Source: Halodesulfurarchaeum sp964594685 (GTDB lineage Archaea; Halobacteriota; Halobacteria; Halobacteriales; Halobacteriaceae). Taken from it: 64,000 nt of DNA. The stretch covers positions 16,938 through 80,937 of the forward strand of contig CAZQNH010000005.1 in the NCBI GenBank assembly GCA_964594685.1, read 5' to 3'. Every line of letters begins with the position of its first letter. Position 1 is the stretch's first letter. Shown here piece by piece: positions 1 through 9,392 of the stretch. The translations under genes and the position numbers were made by a program. Under the pieces are notes generated by a model. The model did no database searches and was not told where the DNA came from. It was given only the letters and a program-made list of their open reading frames with translations.

Positions 1-2
1 AG

Positions 3-599
3 TTCTCGCTGGTGACCGCGATGATCATCGTTCCTATCGCCATCGTGATCGGGACGACTGCAGCCTATTACGGCGGCTTGATCGACGAGGTGTTGATGCG
101 GTACGTCGACGTGCAGTTGGTCCTGCCCGCGGTCTTTCTGGTGATCGTCGTCCAGTCCCTCTTCGGCCGCTCGCTTCTCCACATCGTCCTCGTCTTCGGC
201 TTCTTGAACTGGGGTGGGACCGCCAGAGTCGTGCGTGCCGATGCCCTCCAGCGGGTACAACAAGAGTACGTCAAGGCCGCCGAAAGCGCCGGCGCCAGTT
301 CCTTTTGGGTGCTCTACCGTCACGTCGTGCCCAACGTCTCTGACACGCTAGTAACGGCCATCACCCTCCAGATGCCGACGTTGATCATCGTCGAGGCAAC
401 CATCTCGTTTCTGGGCTACGGGAGTCCCCTGGAGCGGTCCTGGGGAGCCACTATCAATGGCGGTTTGCACCACTTCCCGACGGTGTGGTGGACGGCAATC
501 TTCCCGGCGATCGTCCTGTTCTTTACCGCTGTCTCCTTCCACGTGCTGGGTGACACGTTGCGGGATGTTCTGGACCCGCAGATGGAGGGATCGGGATGA
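3..599 (+). CDS. Oligopeptide/dipeptide ABC transporter permease, DppC type (5' truncated)
   Basis: Inner-membrane permease of a peptide- or nickel-type ABC importer. The reading frame is open from the first bases of the window, so the N-terminus lies outside; about 198 residues remain. Several hydrophobic segments are visible, and the cytoplasmic EAA coupling loop reads AAESAGASSFWVLYRHVVPN, the site that contacts the ATPase. The C-terminus (GDTLRDVLDPQ) is typical of DppC/OppC. The stop overlaps the ATG of the next gene by four bases (ATGA), so the two genes are translationally coupled. Substrate cannot be told from the permease; peptides are the family default, with nickel or sugars possible in archaea. 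Confidence 0.9.
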   Translation, partial: FSLVTAMIIVPIAIVIGTTAAYYGGLIDEVLMRYVDVQLVLPAVFLVIVVQSLFGRSLLHIVLVFGFLNWGGTARVVRADALQRVQQEYVKAAESAGASSFWVLYRHVVPNVSDTLVTAITLQMPTLIIVEATISFLGYGSPLERSWGATINGGLHHFPTVWWTAIFPAIVLFFTAVSFHVLGDTLRDVLDPQMEGSG

Positions 600-1627
600 G
601 GAAGCCCACCGAACAGGACCCCATCCTCTCCGTCAGCGACCTGGACATCACGTTCGACACCTACACGGGACAGGTCAGCGCGGTGGACGGGGTGTCATTC
701 GATCTCCATCCCGGGGAATCGGTCTGTATCGTCGGTGAGAGCGGGGCCGGGAAAACGGTGACCTGTGAATCACTCACCGGCCTGCTACCCTCCCCCCCAG
801 CCTCGATAACTGGCGGCGAGGTCCGTTTCGAGGGAGTGGACCTCCTGAGCGCTCCGGAAGAGCGACTGCAACGGATCCGAGGGGACCGGATCGCCTACGT
901 GTTCCAACACCCCCAGAACACCCTCGACCCGGTCTATACCGTGGGTGAGCAACTCGTCGAGGTGATGGGATACCACCAGGAGATCGCTGCCGATGAGGCC
1001 CGTGACCGGGCGCGAGAGCTCCTCGATCGGGTAGATATCGGGAACCCGGCGAAACGCCTCGAAGACTACCCGCACGAGTTGTCGGGCGGGATGCGCCAGC
1101 GGGTCGCAATCGCGATGGCACTCGCCAGCGATCCCGACGTGCTCATCGCTGACGAGCCGACGGCGGACCTCGACGTCACCATCGAGGCTCAGGTGCTGGA
1201 ACTGCTCCAGGAGCTCCAGGCCGAGCGCGATCTGGCCGTCCTTTATATCACGCACGACCTCGGGATCGTGGCGGGGTTCGCCGACCGCGTCCTCGTCATG
1301 TACGCGGGGAACGTCATGGAACGTGCCCCCGTCCACCAGCTGTTCGAGGCCCCTGCCCATCCATATACCCAAGCCCTCCTCAAGGCATTGCCGGCGCGGG
1401 GAAGGATGGAGCCGATCGACGGGCGCCATCCTGATCCAGAAGACTATCCGAGGGGATGTCGGTTCCACCCACGGTGTCCGCACGCTATTTCCGCGTGCCG
1501 GAAGGGCGACCAACCCGACCTCTACGATGTCCGAGATGGAACATCGGCCTCCTGTGTATTCTACGGTGAGGACCGCGACGCATCCGTCGTATTTCCTGAA
1601 GCCGCCCCCGGGGGTGACGGTGTGTGA
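596..1627 (+). CDS. Oligopeptide/dipeptide ABC transporter ATP-binding protein, DppD type
   Basis: First of two cytoplasmic ATPases of the peptide-type importer, 343 residues, the usual family length. Walker A is GESGAGKT at residues 47-54, the signature is LSGGMRQRVAIAMAL, and Walker B reads VLIADEPTADLD. The C-terminal oligopeptide-transporter domain carries the Cys pair pattern CRFHPRCPHAISACRKG. The ATG overlaps the permease stop and the gene's own stop overlaps the GTG of the next ATPase, so the three genes form one tight operon whose binding protein and first permease must lie upstream of the window. Confidence 0.93.
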   Translation: MRKPTEQDPILSVSDLDITFDTYTGQVSAVDGVSFDLHPGESVCIVGESGAGKTVTCESLTGLLPSPPASITGGEVRFEGVDLLSAPEERLQRIRGDRIAYVFQHPQNTLDPVYTVGEQLVEVMGYHQEIAADEARDRARELLDRVDIGNPAKRLEDYPHELSGGMRQRVAIAMALASDPDVLIADEPTADLDVTIEAQVLELLQELQAERDLAVLYITHDLGIVAGFADRVLVMYAGNVMERAPVHQLFEAPAHPYTQALLKALPARGRMEPIDGRHPDPEDYPRGCRFHPRCPHAISACRKGDQPDLYDVRDGTSASCVFYGEDRDASVVFPEAAPGGDGV

Positions 1628-2886
1628 GCGACAGCAGCCCGCTACTCTCCGTTCGGAATCTGAAGAAATACTACCGGGCCTCGTCCAGGATCGGGCTCGC
1701 CCAAGACGCGGAGCCGGTCCAAGCGGTCGACGACATCAGTTTCGATGTCTTTGCGGGCGAAACGATGGCTCTGGTCGGAGAGACCGGATGTGGAAAATCG
1801 ACGACAGCGGAGACGGTGCTCGGACTGCTGGAGCCAACCGAGGGGGTCATCCGTTTCGATGGGAAGCCGGTGAGCGAGTTCGATACCGCCGAGCGGAAGC
1901 GGTTCAGACGGCGGGCTCAGATGGTATTCCAGGATCCTACCTCGAGTCTTGATCCCCGGATGACCATCGGGGAATCCGTGGCCGAACCGTTACTCGTGCA
2001 CGGTCTCACCGACCGGGAGCGTCGTCGAGAGCGGGCAAACTCGTTGCTCGACAGGGTAGGACTCTCGTCGGCCACGTTCGGGCAGTATCCGCACGAACTC
2101 TCGGGCGGCCAGAAACAGCGGGCGGCCCTGGCCAGGGCCCTGGTCCTGGATCCTGACCTTTTGATCGCCGACGAGCCGGTGAATGCACTCGACGCGTCGG
2201 TCCAGGCGGACTTCCTCTCCCTGCTCGATGAACTCACCGCGGAGTTCGGGCTCTCGGTCCTCTTCATCAGCCACGACCTGAATGTCGTTCGGGCCATCGC
2301 AGACCGCACGGCGGTCATGTATCTCGGTGAGATCGTCGAACAGGGACCGACGGATGTCCTCTTACACGAGCCGAAACACCCCTATACGCGGGCTCTCGTC
2401 GACTCGATGCCGGTCCCCGATCCCGCCCAACAGAGACAAGGAGCGCCGCTGGACGGCGACATCCCGGACCCGTCGGATCCCCCCGATGGGTGCCGATTCC
2501 ACACCCGCTGTCCGGCCGTGATCGCCCCGGGTGACCTCGAAATCCGCGAGGATGTCTGGCGGTCGATCGTCGACCTACGGCACAGCCTGGCAACAGGGGA
2601 CATCGATCTCGAGCGGCTTCGCTCACGGGCTGCCCGTCGCGCCACTACGCGAGAGGACTCGGGGGCATTTTCCCAGGCGATCAGGGAGGACTTCGGCCTC
2701 CCCTCGACGCTTCCGTCGCCGGAGGCCGAACGAACGCTCACCACGGCCCTGAAGGCCCTCGCCGAGGGCGAACCCGACACGGCGAGGGATCATCTCGACG
2801 AGGGTTTCCCGAGTGTGTGTATCGAGGAGAAACCGCGACTCGAGGCGGTGGACGCTGACCACGACGTGGCCTGTCACTTGTTCTGA
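1624..2886 (+). CDS. Oligopeptide/dipeptide ABC transporter ATP-binding protein, DppF type
   Basis: Second ATPase of the importer, 420 residues. Walker A is GETGCGKS at residues 52-59, signature LSGGQKQRAALARAL, Walker B LLIADEPVNALD. The oligopeptide-transporter C-terminal motif CRFHTRCP is present near residue 295. About 90 further acidic residues follow, ending in HDVACHLF; such a tail is commonly seen in haloarchaeal DppF homologues and is absent from shorter bacterial ones. The start is a GTG sharing bases with the previous stop. It is the last gene of the operon; the next gene is convergent. Confidence 0.92.
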   Translation: MSDSSPLLSVRNLKKYYRASSRIGLAQDAEPVQAVDDISFDVFAGETMALVGETGCGKSTTAETVLGLLEPTEGVIRFDGKPVSEFDTAERKRFRRRAQMVFQDPTSSLDPRMTIGESVAEPLLVHGLTDRERRRERANSLLDRVGLSSATFGQYPHELSGGQKQRAALARALVLDPDLLIADEPVNALDASVQADFLSLLDELTAEFGLSVLFISHDLNVVRAIADRTAVMYLGEIVEQGPTDVLLHEPKHPYTRALVDSMPVPDPAQQRQGAPLDGDIPDPSDPPDGCRFHTRCPAVIAPGDLEIREDVWRSIVDLRHSLATGDIDLERLRSRAARRATTREDSGAFSQAIREDFGLPSTLPSPEAERTLTTALKALAEGEPDTARDHLDEGFPSVCIEEKPRLEAVDADHDVACHLF

Positions 2887-2963
2887 TCGATAGCGGCCCC
2901 CAGGCCGTGCGCTCCGGACGACCCGGTAGAAAGCTCCGTGCCGAGGAACGGATGAGAACAGGC

Positions 2964-3461
2964 TCAATCGCTTTCGCTCGTCGATACGGATCCGAACCAC
3001 CCGGCCGGGCTCCGATTGGCGTACACGAAGAGAACGAGCAGGGTCGCCCAGATACCCATCTCCACCCAGAAGGAGGGACTCCAGAGGTATTGGAGCAGGA
3101 ACGGAACGGGCGGAAGTGCGAAGGGTTCAGCCGGGACCACCAACGGCCACCCGAGGAATAGCGCGTCGGTAGGCCGACCGTTGATGACGACGTGGAACGC
3201 GTCTAACCCCAGATGTGAGAGCCATCCGACGGTCAAGGCGAGGCCCGAACGATATATCACGGCCGCTGGAAGCAGGACGAACCCGAGCAGCGCTGAATGA
3301 CCCACCGTGTGGAAGAGGTCTACGAGGCCGATCATCGCGAGCGGTTTGTCCACGATATCGGGGAGGGCTGCCCCGACCACGAGCCACCATGGCGAGAGCC
3401 GACTCTCGAGCGCGATGATGGCGCCCACGGCCAGGTGAGTCGGGAAGAGCACGACCCTCAT
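2964..3461 (-). CDS. Membrane protein of the DUF457/YdjM-like metal-dependent hydrolase family
   Basis: A 165-residue integral membrane protein with four or five hydrophobic segments. Conserved-looking histidine/aspartate pairs occur at the membrane boundaries (PTHLAVG, LPDIVDKP, FHTVGHS, LSHLGLDAFH), the pattern of the DUF457 / YdjM family of putative membrane-bound metal-dependent hydrolases. Biochemical role is not established for the family. A TTTAATT stretch about 25 nt upstream of the ATG fits a leaderless archaeal promoter. It is a single gene, convergent with the peptide transporter operon. Confidence 0.75.
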   Translation of the reverse strand: MRVVLFPTHLAVGAIIALESRLSPWWLVVGAALPDIVDKPLAMIGLVDLFHTVGHSALLGFVLLPAAVIYRSGLALTVGWLSHLGLDAFHVVINGRPTDALFLGWPLVVPAEPFALPPVPFLLQYLWSPSFWVEMGIWATLLVLFVYANRSPAGWFGSVSTSESD

Positions 3462-3603
3462 TACAAACGTGGGTTTAATTCAGTTACGCCGATATCGAAC
3501 GGCATCCCGATCAGCGTCACGATCGCGATACTGGTCAAGATAGCCATCGGGGACCAGATGTCCGAAACCTGTGGACACCATCCACGGCGTCCCCTCGGGT
3601 CTC

Positions 3604-3880
3604 CTAGCTGGCGCCGACCGGTTTCCGCCAGTAATACTGCTCGTCGTATTGGGTTGTTGGTTCTGGATCAACCGTCCCATCGAACCGACCGTATCGACCG
3701 GCCGTCCTCGGCCGCGACGACCGTCCCGACCTGCTCGCCGTCGTCACGCTCCTCGACATCGATCCGTTTGTAGCCGTCGGTGATGAGCGGCCGCACGTTG
3801 GCTTCCAGATCGTCGGCCCCTTCCACGCCGAGCCGATTCCGTCCCCCGAGCTCGCGGACGACGATGGGGTAATCTGGCAT
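3604..3880 (-). pseudogene. Small acidic protein interrupted by one frameshift
   Basis: Reading from ATG at 3880, the frame gives an acidic, well-behaved protein (MPDYPIVVRELGGRN...) that stops at 3668 after 70 residues. The adjacent frame continues without break from the same region (AEDGRYGRFDGTVDPEP, then QYYWRKPVGAS) to a stop at 3604. The best single reading is therefore a protein of about 91 residues with a one-base shift near codon 60, around 3700. Either the gene is broken or the sequence has an indel error. No function is recognised. It lies between a membrane protein and a VOC gene, all on the minus strand. Confidence 0.6.
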
Positions 3881-3961
3881 TTGCGGAGTGTCGGTCGATG
3901 ATGGCTAAGTGGCTTTCGTCCCTGGGTCACACGATTCGGAAAGCCCTGAACTGAGGGAGTC

Positions 3962-4828
3962 TCACTGCGGGGAGCGGGTACCGGGTTCCGGTCGGATGCG
4001 GATACCGATACCGTCTGGATCCTGCATCTCCAGGCCCTCTGATTGCTCGGAGACGTGGATATCTGCAGCCCCCAGGCGATCCCTGAGGGCGTCGATGGAT
4101 GAGCGATTCGGGACGACGAATTCCACCCAATCGATGCCCCGGCCACGGGCGGGTTCGGACCGGCCGTTCCATGTGTTCAACCCGAGATGGTGATGGTAGT
4201 CGCTCGCGGCAAGGAACAACCCCATCTCCGGGAATTCCTGGCGGACGGAGAGTCCCAGCGTGTCCACGTAGAAGGCTCTGGCCCGTTCGAGGGAGGTGAC
4301 CTCGAAGTGGACATGGCCGATGTCCGTGCCTGGCGGGGCCTCTCGTTGCCACTCGCCGGTGGTCTCGATCTCGTCCACGTCGAGTGGCCGGGTCTCCATC
4401 CGGACCCGACCTTCATCGTCGGTCGGCCACGCCGAGCGTGGCCGGTCGCGGTAGATCTCGATCCCGTTCCCTTCGGGATCACTAAAATAGATAGCCTCGC
4501 TTACGTCGTGGTCCGAGGCCCCGTCTAACTCCCAGAGAGTCCTGACCCGCCGGATCGCATCGCCGAGGGCGTCTCTCGTCGGAACCCTGAACGCGGTGTG
4601 GAAAAGTCCCGCTTCCGCCTGCCCTCTCGGCTGGGCGTCTCTGTCTGCTCTGAGTTCGAGGAGTGGAACGCCGTCCACTCCGAGGGTTGCCCTCGAATCG
4701 GTCCGATCGAGTATCTGGAGGCCCACGACATCGGCGTAGAACTCCCCGACGCCCCGGAAGTCGTTCACTCGAAGGGCCGTTCTGGAGAGGCGTGTCGTCT
4801 TTGGCAAGCGCGTATCCCCGTCGGTCAT
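3962..4828 (-). CDS. VOC family protein, two glyoxalase-fold domains (CatE-like)
   Basis: Cytosolic 288-residue protein with two vicinal-oxygen-chelate domains. The N-terminal domain (about 15-130) has RTALRVNDFRGVGEFYADVV and ends in YFSDPEGNGIEIYRDRP; the C-terminal domain (about 165-285) has GHVHFEVTSLERARAFY and a DYHHHLGLNTW stretch. The histidines at the start and middle of each domain and the Glu of GNGIEIY match metal ligands of extradiol dioxygenase-like members such as Bacillus CatE. Substrate is unknown; catechol 2,3-dioxygenase activity is only one possibility. It ends in a PEPGTRSPQ tail. Confidence 0.82.
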   Translation of the reverse strand: MTDGDTRLPKTTRLSRTALRVNDFRGVGEFYADVVGLQILDRTDSRATLGVDGVPLLELRADRDAQPRGQAEAGLFHTAFRVPTRDALGDAIRRVRTLWELDGASDHDVSEAIYFSDPEGNGIEIYRDRPRSAWPTDDEGRVRMETRPLDVDEIETTGEWQREAPPGTDIGHVHFEVTSLERARAFYVDTLGLSVRQEFPEMGLFLAASDYHHHLGLNTWNGRSEPARGRGIDWVEFVVPNRSSIDALRDRLGAADIHVSEQSEGLEMQDPDGIGIRIRPEPGTRSPQ

Positions 4829-4903
4829 CTGGCCGGGCTTGGAGCCCGGGGGTATTGGCTCCTGCGGCCGGGGAATGGTAAAGCGTGTACTGTCCGAGGT
4901 CGG

Positions 4904-6793
4904 TCAGCGACCAGCTCTGGAGTGGAAGTCCGGATGACAGCGTTCGATTGCCTCGTGGACGGCGTCGTGCCGTCCGAGGAAGGTCAGATGATCGCCGTAC
5001 TGTATGGTGAGATCCGGCTCTGGAATCTTTGACTCCCCCTCCCTGCTGATGAGGGCGACCAACACTCCCTCCGGAAGGTTCTCGTCGAGTTCGCCGATAC
5101 TCTTACCGACGAGGGTATCGGCGGTCACCTCGATCTCCTGGACGTCGCCGGTGCGGCCTAGTTCGGTCATCCACTCGGCCAATGCGGGACGCTCGATCGC
5201 ATTGTCCATCGCCTGGGCCACCGACTCGTTCGCCGATATCGAGCGAACCCCCAATTCCTCGAACGCTTGTACGTTCCCCGGCCGATTGACCCGGGCGATC
5301 ACCGTCTCCACCTCGAACTTCGACTGGGCCAACTGCGCGATCAACAGGTTCACGTCGTCGTCCCCGGTCGCTGCTGCGACGATCTTCGCGTTCTCGGCCC
5401 CGGCCGAACGAAGATCTTCTGTCGTGGCGCCATCGCCGTGATGGACGGGGAACCCGCTATTTCGAGCGTCCTCGACGACCGCCTGGTCCTTCTCCACGAT
5501 GACGACGTTCTCCCCACGATCCTCCAGCCGTTCGGCGAGGCCACGGCCCACGCGGCCCCCGCCGATGATGAGTACTCGCATTGGTATCACGTTGAGTGCT
5601 TGGGCGATATGTCGGGCGAACCCACCCTCGATGACGACCGTCGCCAGGATGACCAGAAACACCGTCCCGACCAGGATCTTCGACGTCGCGGGATTGGCGC
5701 CCCGAAGTTCGAGTGCGAACAGCGTGGCGACACTTGCCGGGATGATGCCGCGTGGTCCCACGGCCCCGATGAAGAGTTTCTCTTGGAGGCTGAAGCGGTC
5801 GCCGAACGTGCTGACGATGACTGTCAATGGACGGATCACCGCCATGACCAGGACCACGACCAAGAAGCCGCCGAGTCCGAGCGAAAAGAGGTCATCGAAG
5901 GTCAGCAGGCTCGCAAGCGAGATGAACACGAACGAGAGGACCACGAGCGTGATATCGCCCTTGAACGCGGCGATCTCCTCTTCATAGGGGATGTCGAGAT
6001 TTCCGAGGATGATTCCCGCGACCGCCACGGCCGCGATCCCGGCTTCCGCCGCGAGTTGTTCGGCGGTCCCGTAGGTGATCAAGGCTCCAACGAGGACGAT
6101 CAAGCGGGAATTCCGGACCGCATTCTTTTGAGAGAGGTCGACGTGATTCAGCAGATACCACAGGCTCGCCGCGGCCAGGATGCCGACCACGATCCCGATC
6201 CCGAGTCGAGAGGTAAACGACACTACGAGGAGACGTAATTGCGTCCCGGTCGACTGGACCACCTCGAAGACCGCCACGGCCAGAATCGCGGCGGTAACGT
6301 CGTTGATGATGCCCTCGGTCTCGAGGGCGGCCCCGACACGGTCACGGACAGCCACGACGTCAAGTATCGGGGTGATTACGGTCGGTCCCGTCGCGATGAG
6401 CAGGGCTCCGATTAGGAAGGAAATGTCCCACGAGACGCCGAGACCGTATCTGACAGCGAGGGCGGTCCCGACCAAGGTGATCAGGGCCCCGATCGTCACC
6501 AACCGAATCGCCTCTCGTGGGGTCTGTCTCAGCTTCGAGAGCTTGAGATGGAACGCGCCCTCGAAGATGATGATAGCAACCGAGAGTCCGACGATCGCCG
6601 AGAGCGGTTCCGGTCCTCCGAACGAGTCCAGGCTGACGATCCCGAGTCCCTCCGGCCCCACGAGGATGCCGGCCAGGATGAGAAAGAGGACACTCGGAAT
6701 CTCCATCCGGTCCGCTAGCACCTGGGACGCGACACCCAGACCGAGAATGGTGACGACGAGAGGTATCAATCCAGTCGCAGTACTCACGGCCAA
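4904..6793 (-). CDS. Cation:proton antiporter (CPA1/NhaP type) with C-terminal TrkA-N and TrkA-C domains
   Basis: A 629-residue protein. Residues 1 to about 395 form a 12-13 segment Na+/H+ exchanger domain (LAGILVGPEGLGI near the start, TGPTVITPILDVV in the mid-region). A Rossmann-type TrkA-N domain begins at Met405 (MRVLIIGGGRVGRGLAERL, acidic VEKDQ at the end of beta-2) and is followed by a TrkA-C domain to the end. The fusion implies nucleotide gating of Na+ or K+ efflux, expected in a salt-in haloarchaeon. The start gives a clean N-terminal hydrophobic segment. AT-rich sequence (TATATAG) lies about 35 nt upstream, a plausible promoter. Confidence 0.9.
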   Translation of the reverse strand: MAVSTATGLIPLVVTILGLGVASQVLADRMEIPSVLFLILAGILVGPEGLGIVSLDSFGGPEPLSAIVGLSVAIIIFEGAFHLKLSKLRQTPREAIRLVTIGALITLVGTALAVRYGLGVSWDISFLIGALLIATGPTVITPILDVVAVRDRVGAALETEGIINDVTAAILAVAVFEVVQSTGTQLRLLVVSFTSRLGIGIVVGILAAASLWYLLNHVDLSQKNAVRNSRLIVLVGALITYGTAEQLAAEAGIAAVAVAGIILGNLDIPYEEEIAAFKGDITLVVLSFVFISLASLLTFDDLFSLGLGGFLVVVLVMAVIRPLTVIVSTFGDRFSLQEKLFIGAVGPRGIIPASVATLFALELRGANPATSKILVGTVFLVILATVVIEGGFARHIAQALNVIPMRVLIIGGGRVGRGLAERLEDRGENVVIVEKDQAVVEDARNSGFPVHHGDGATTEDLRSAGAENAKIVAAATGDDDVNLLIAQLAQSKFEVETVIARVNRPGNVQAFEELGVRSISANESVAQAMDNAIERPALAEWMTELGRTGDVQEIEVTADTLVGKSIGELDENLPEGVLVALISREGESKIPEPDLTIQYGDHLTFLGRHDAVHEAIERCHPDFHSRAGR

Positions 6794-7007
6794 GTCACCT
6801 CTCGGAATGACATACCTGGAGGTATATAGTCCGACCGAAAGAGCTCATAAAAGTAGCCGGCTGGATGCTTGATCCGGACACTCGACGCCGCTGATCAGTT
6901 CGGACACCAACAGATACGTGCCTGTTCCTGGCCTTCTAGTTAGTCAGTTTCCGGACCGGACCGCTCCAGGAACTGCATGCAGATTCTGTTCCCGAGGCGC
7001 AGTCCGT

Positions 7008-7668
7008 TCACAGCTCCGGTCCCGTCTGATGCGAGGAGGCCAAGGGGACGGCGGCGACAGTCGCCCCGAAGAGAGCGGTCGCCCCACCGAGGAGCGAGAG
7101 CGCGATACTCGTCAGGGTGTGGAATCCACTCCCGAGGGTGAATGGGACCACCAGGACGATACTGAAGCCCAGCACCGCTATCAGGTGCCCGAATCGTACC
7201 TGCCAGGAGTCCAGGACTGGCAACGGGCGTTCTGACATCATCCGTGTGGACGATAGTGAGGAGGTCCACGATCTCGCCGAACCCGAAGACGGTCCCGCTG
7301 AGACCGAGCAACAAACCAGGGTAGAAAGCGGCGGGACTGCTTCCGGTCCGGACCGACAGATAGCCCAACGTCCCCGCGGTGACCAGCGCGAGGACCTCCG
7401 TCGAGACCGTCACTCGTCGGATCCGGTCGGTCGGTATCTCCACCGCTTCGTCCCGCAAACGTTGAGGAGACTGAGAGCGTTCGGGCCGCGAATTCGGGCG
7501 GCACGAATGACTGGCTTCGGTCCGCGGCTCGGGCGGTTCTGTCTGTTTCGATTCGGCGAATAACTCGCGGAGCGAGTCACCTTCGCCGGTGGGACCCGCA
7601 CCGTTGGTGGCCCGACCGGGGCGACTGTGCTCGGGTTCGTGTCCCCCTCCCGAGCGTTTGACCCGCAT
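7008..7668 (-). pseudogene. Four-segment membrane protein split by a frameshift
   Basis: From ATG at 7668 the frame encodes a charged N-terminal region of about 80 residues and then two membrane segments (STEVLALVTAGTLGYLSV, then FYPGLLLGLSGTVFGFGEIV). Near 7240-7180 that frame turns into low-quality, Arg/Pro-rich sequence while the adjacent frame carries two more membrane segments (FGHLIAVLGFSIVLVVPFTL and ALSLLGGATALFGATVAAV) to a stop at 7008. A four-segment protein with one frameshift explains both. The second half could alternatively be a separate 77-residue gene from ATG 7241. No family is recognised. Confidence 0.55.
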
Positions 7669-7800
7669 AGATTGCGTGCCTATGGTCGAGTTCTGCCGGT
7701 AGCACCTTTATCGGTTTCGGAATTCATACCTTCTATTAGAAATCGGGAATTTGCGAGTGACCGGCGTCAAATCCGGGTATAGTTGGTGTACGGGAAATCA

Positions 7801-7819
7801 CTATTATATAATATACATT
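7801..7819. promoter_or_regulatory. AT-only block downstream of cbiA
   Basis: Nineteen bases made almost wholly of A and T (CTATTATATAATATACATT) stand out in a G+C-rich region. They lie about 85 nt after the cbiA stop and about 130 nt upstream of the broken membrane gene, both on the minus strand. It could be a TATA element for that gene with a long leader, or part of the cbiA transcript end. Position alone does not decide. Confidence 0.3.
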
Positions 7820-7903
7820 ACCGGGCACTGCTCACGTGGTCGATCCTGGCTCGACGACCCCTTCCGAGTGACCCGCGTTCCGGACCTCCGCCAGCGACTG
7901 GTC

Positions 7904-9220
7904 TCACAGCGAGTCGATGAAGGTGTCGAACGCGCCGCTTTCTGGATGTGCGTGGGTATAGGTCCCGAGCGTGCGATATTCGACCAGCCCGTCCATCTCA
8001 TCGGTGATACCGCGCCCCCGCTCCACCGAGAACGCGAGTTCGGCATCCTGGGGGACCTCGGCCGTCGAATAATGGAATTCGTGCCCTCTGAGACGGGTGC
8101 CGGTCGCCGCAGTCAGGGTATCAGTCCTCGCTTCGATCTCCACGTGGTCGAGTGCCTGGTACCGGTCCTGCATCCGGATAGTCGCCGGAAGCACACCTGC
8201 CATCTCGACCACGTCGCCGTCGCTGGTTTCGAGCGTCTCAGCCAAGGACATCAGCCCCCCACATTCCCCGAGGATCGGCAACCCGTCGGCGGCTCTCGCA
8301 CCGATGGAATCGAGGGTCGCGCTCGACGTAAGGGAGTCCGTGTAAAGCTCCGGATACCCCCCAGGAAGGTACAGACCGTCACACGCCGGTACCGGGTCCC
8401 CAGCGACCGGTGAGAAGGTGACTACGTCCGCTCGTTCCCTGAAGCGTTCGAGGGTCGACGGATAGACGAACGAGAACGCCGGATCCGAGGCAACCCCGAT
8501 TCGGAGTCCGGAGTCCTCCGATGGGTTCTCGGGTGTGCGTTTCGGTGGTGCCGGGGGTTCGCGGGCGATCTCGAGGAGTCCGTTCACGTCGATCCCGGCC
8601 GCTGCAGCATCGAGGTCAGCCCGGGTGATGGGTGATTCCTCCCCCATGTGGAGGCCGAGATGTCTGTCCGGGATCTCGAGGTCCGGCGTCGGTGGAATAT
8701 GGCCGAAATACGCCAGGCCGTCCGGAAGGGCCTCGCGGATTCCGCTCGCATGTCGTCCCTCGTGGGCTCGCTGAGCGATGACCCCGACCACGTCGATATC
8801 ACGACCGATCTCCCGGGCATAGGTCAGGAACCCGAACGCGGTCGCGGCCACACTCTCCATCCCGGCTTTCGCGTCGACGACGAGGACCACAGGGAGGTCG
8901 AGGGCCTCGGCCACCATCGCGGTACTCGATGCCTCACCGTCATAGAGTCCCATCACCCCTTCGACGACGCAGATGTCGCCAGTTCCACGGTGGTAGTTCC
9001 GGCGAACCCCGCTCCGGTTTTGCATCCAGACGTCCAGAGTCCGTGACGGGTTCTCCGTCAGCGCTCGATGATGACTCGGATCGATGAAGTCGGGGCCGGC
9101 TTTCGCGGGTTGGACCGTCTTCCCGGCGGTCTGCAGCGCCCGGATGGTGGCGAGAGTCGCGACGGTCTTCCCGACACCGGAGGACGTTCCACCCAGCACG
9201 AAGCCCTTCATGATTGCCAC
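7904..9220 (-). CDS. cbiA: Cobyrinic acid a,c-diamide synthase
   Basis: Amidates the a and c side chains of (hydrogeno)cobyrinate using glutamine and ATP. The 438-residue length is normal. The N-terminal dethiobiotin-synthetase-like domain has the P-loop GGTSSGVGKT at residues 10-19 and VVEGVMGLYDG. The C-terminal class I amidotransferase domain has the nucleophile loop ILGECGGLMS and RGHEFHYS. An alternative ATG three codons in (MKGFVLGG) is equally plausible. It is the last gene of the cobA-met8-cbiA group, separated from the Met8-like gene by 172 nt of degenerate 24-bp repeats, so it may be a separate transcript. Confidence 0.95.
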   Translation of the reverse strand: MAIMKGFVLGGTSSGVGKTVATLATIRALQTAGKTVQPAKAGPDFIDPSHHRALTENPSRTLDVWMQNRSGVRRNYHRGTGDICVVEGVMGLYDGEASSTAMVAEALDLPVVLVVDAKAGMESVAATAFGFLTYAREIGRDIDVVGVIAQRAHEGRHASGIREALPDGLAYFGHIPPTPDLEIPDRHLGLHMGEESPITRADLDAAAAGIDVNGLLEIAREPPAPPKRTPENPSEDSGLRIGVASDPAFSFVYPSTLERFRERADVVTFSPVAGDPVPACDGLYLPGGYPELYTDSLTSSATLDSIGARAADGLPILGECGGLMSLAETLETSDGDVVEMAGVLPATIRMQDRYQALDHVEIEARTDTLTAATGTRLRGHEFHYSTAEVPQDAELAFSVERGRGITDEMDGLVEYRTLGTYTHAHPESGAFDTFIDSL

Positions 9221-9242
9221 GCTAGAATGTGGTCGTGAACCC

Positions 9243-9392
9243 GGTCACCTGACCAGGTGTCCTTTGTTCGGGCCACCCGCCAGGATGATGCTCGGACCGC
9301 CGGCCCAGTTTTCACTGGTGCCACCCTCCTGATTATTGCTCGGATCGCTGGCCAAGGGGTCACTCGGCCCGCCGGCCAGGAGAGACCCACAC
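9243..9392. repeat. Degenerate 24-bp tandem repeat in the met8-cbiA spacer
   Basis: On the minus strand the spacer holds about five diverged copies of a unit of roughly 24 nt with the core TGGCCGGCGGGCCGAG; clear copies begin near 9382, 9358, 9309 and 9284. Because 24 nt is eight codons, one frame reads as a repeating peptide (LAGGPSD, PLASDPSN, NWAGGPSI, ILAGGPNK), but there is no good start codon and no ribosome site, so a protein is unlikely. Similar short arrays occur elsewhere in this window. Confidence 0.7.
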
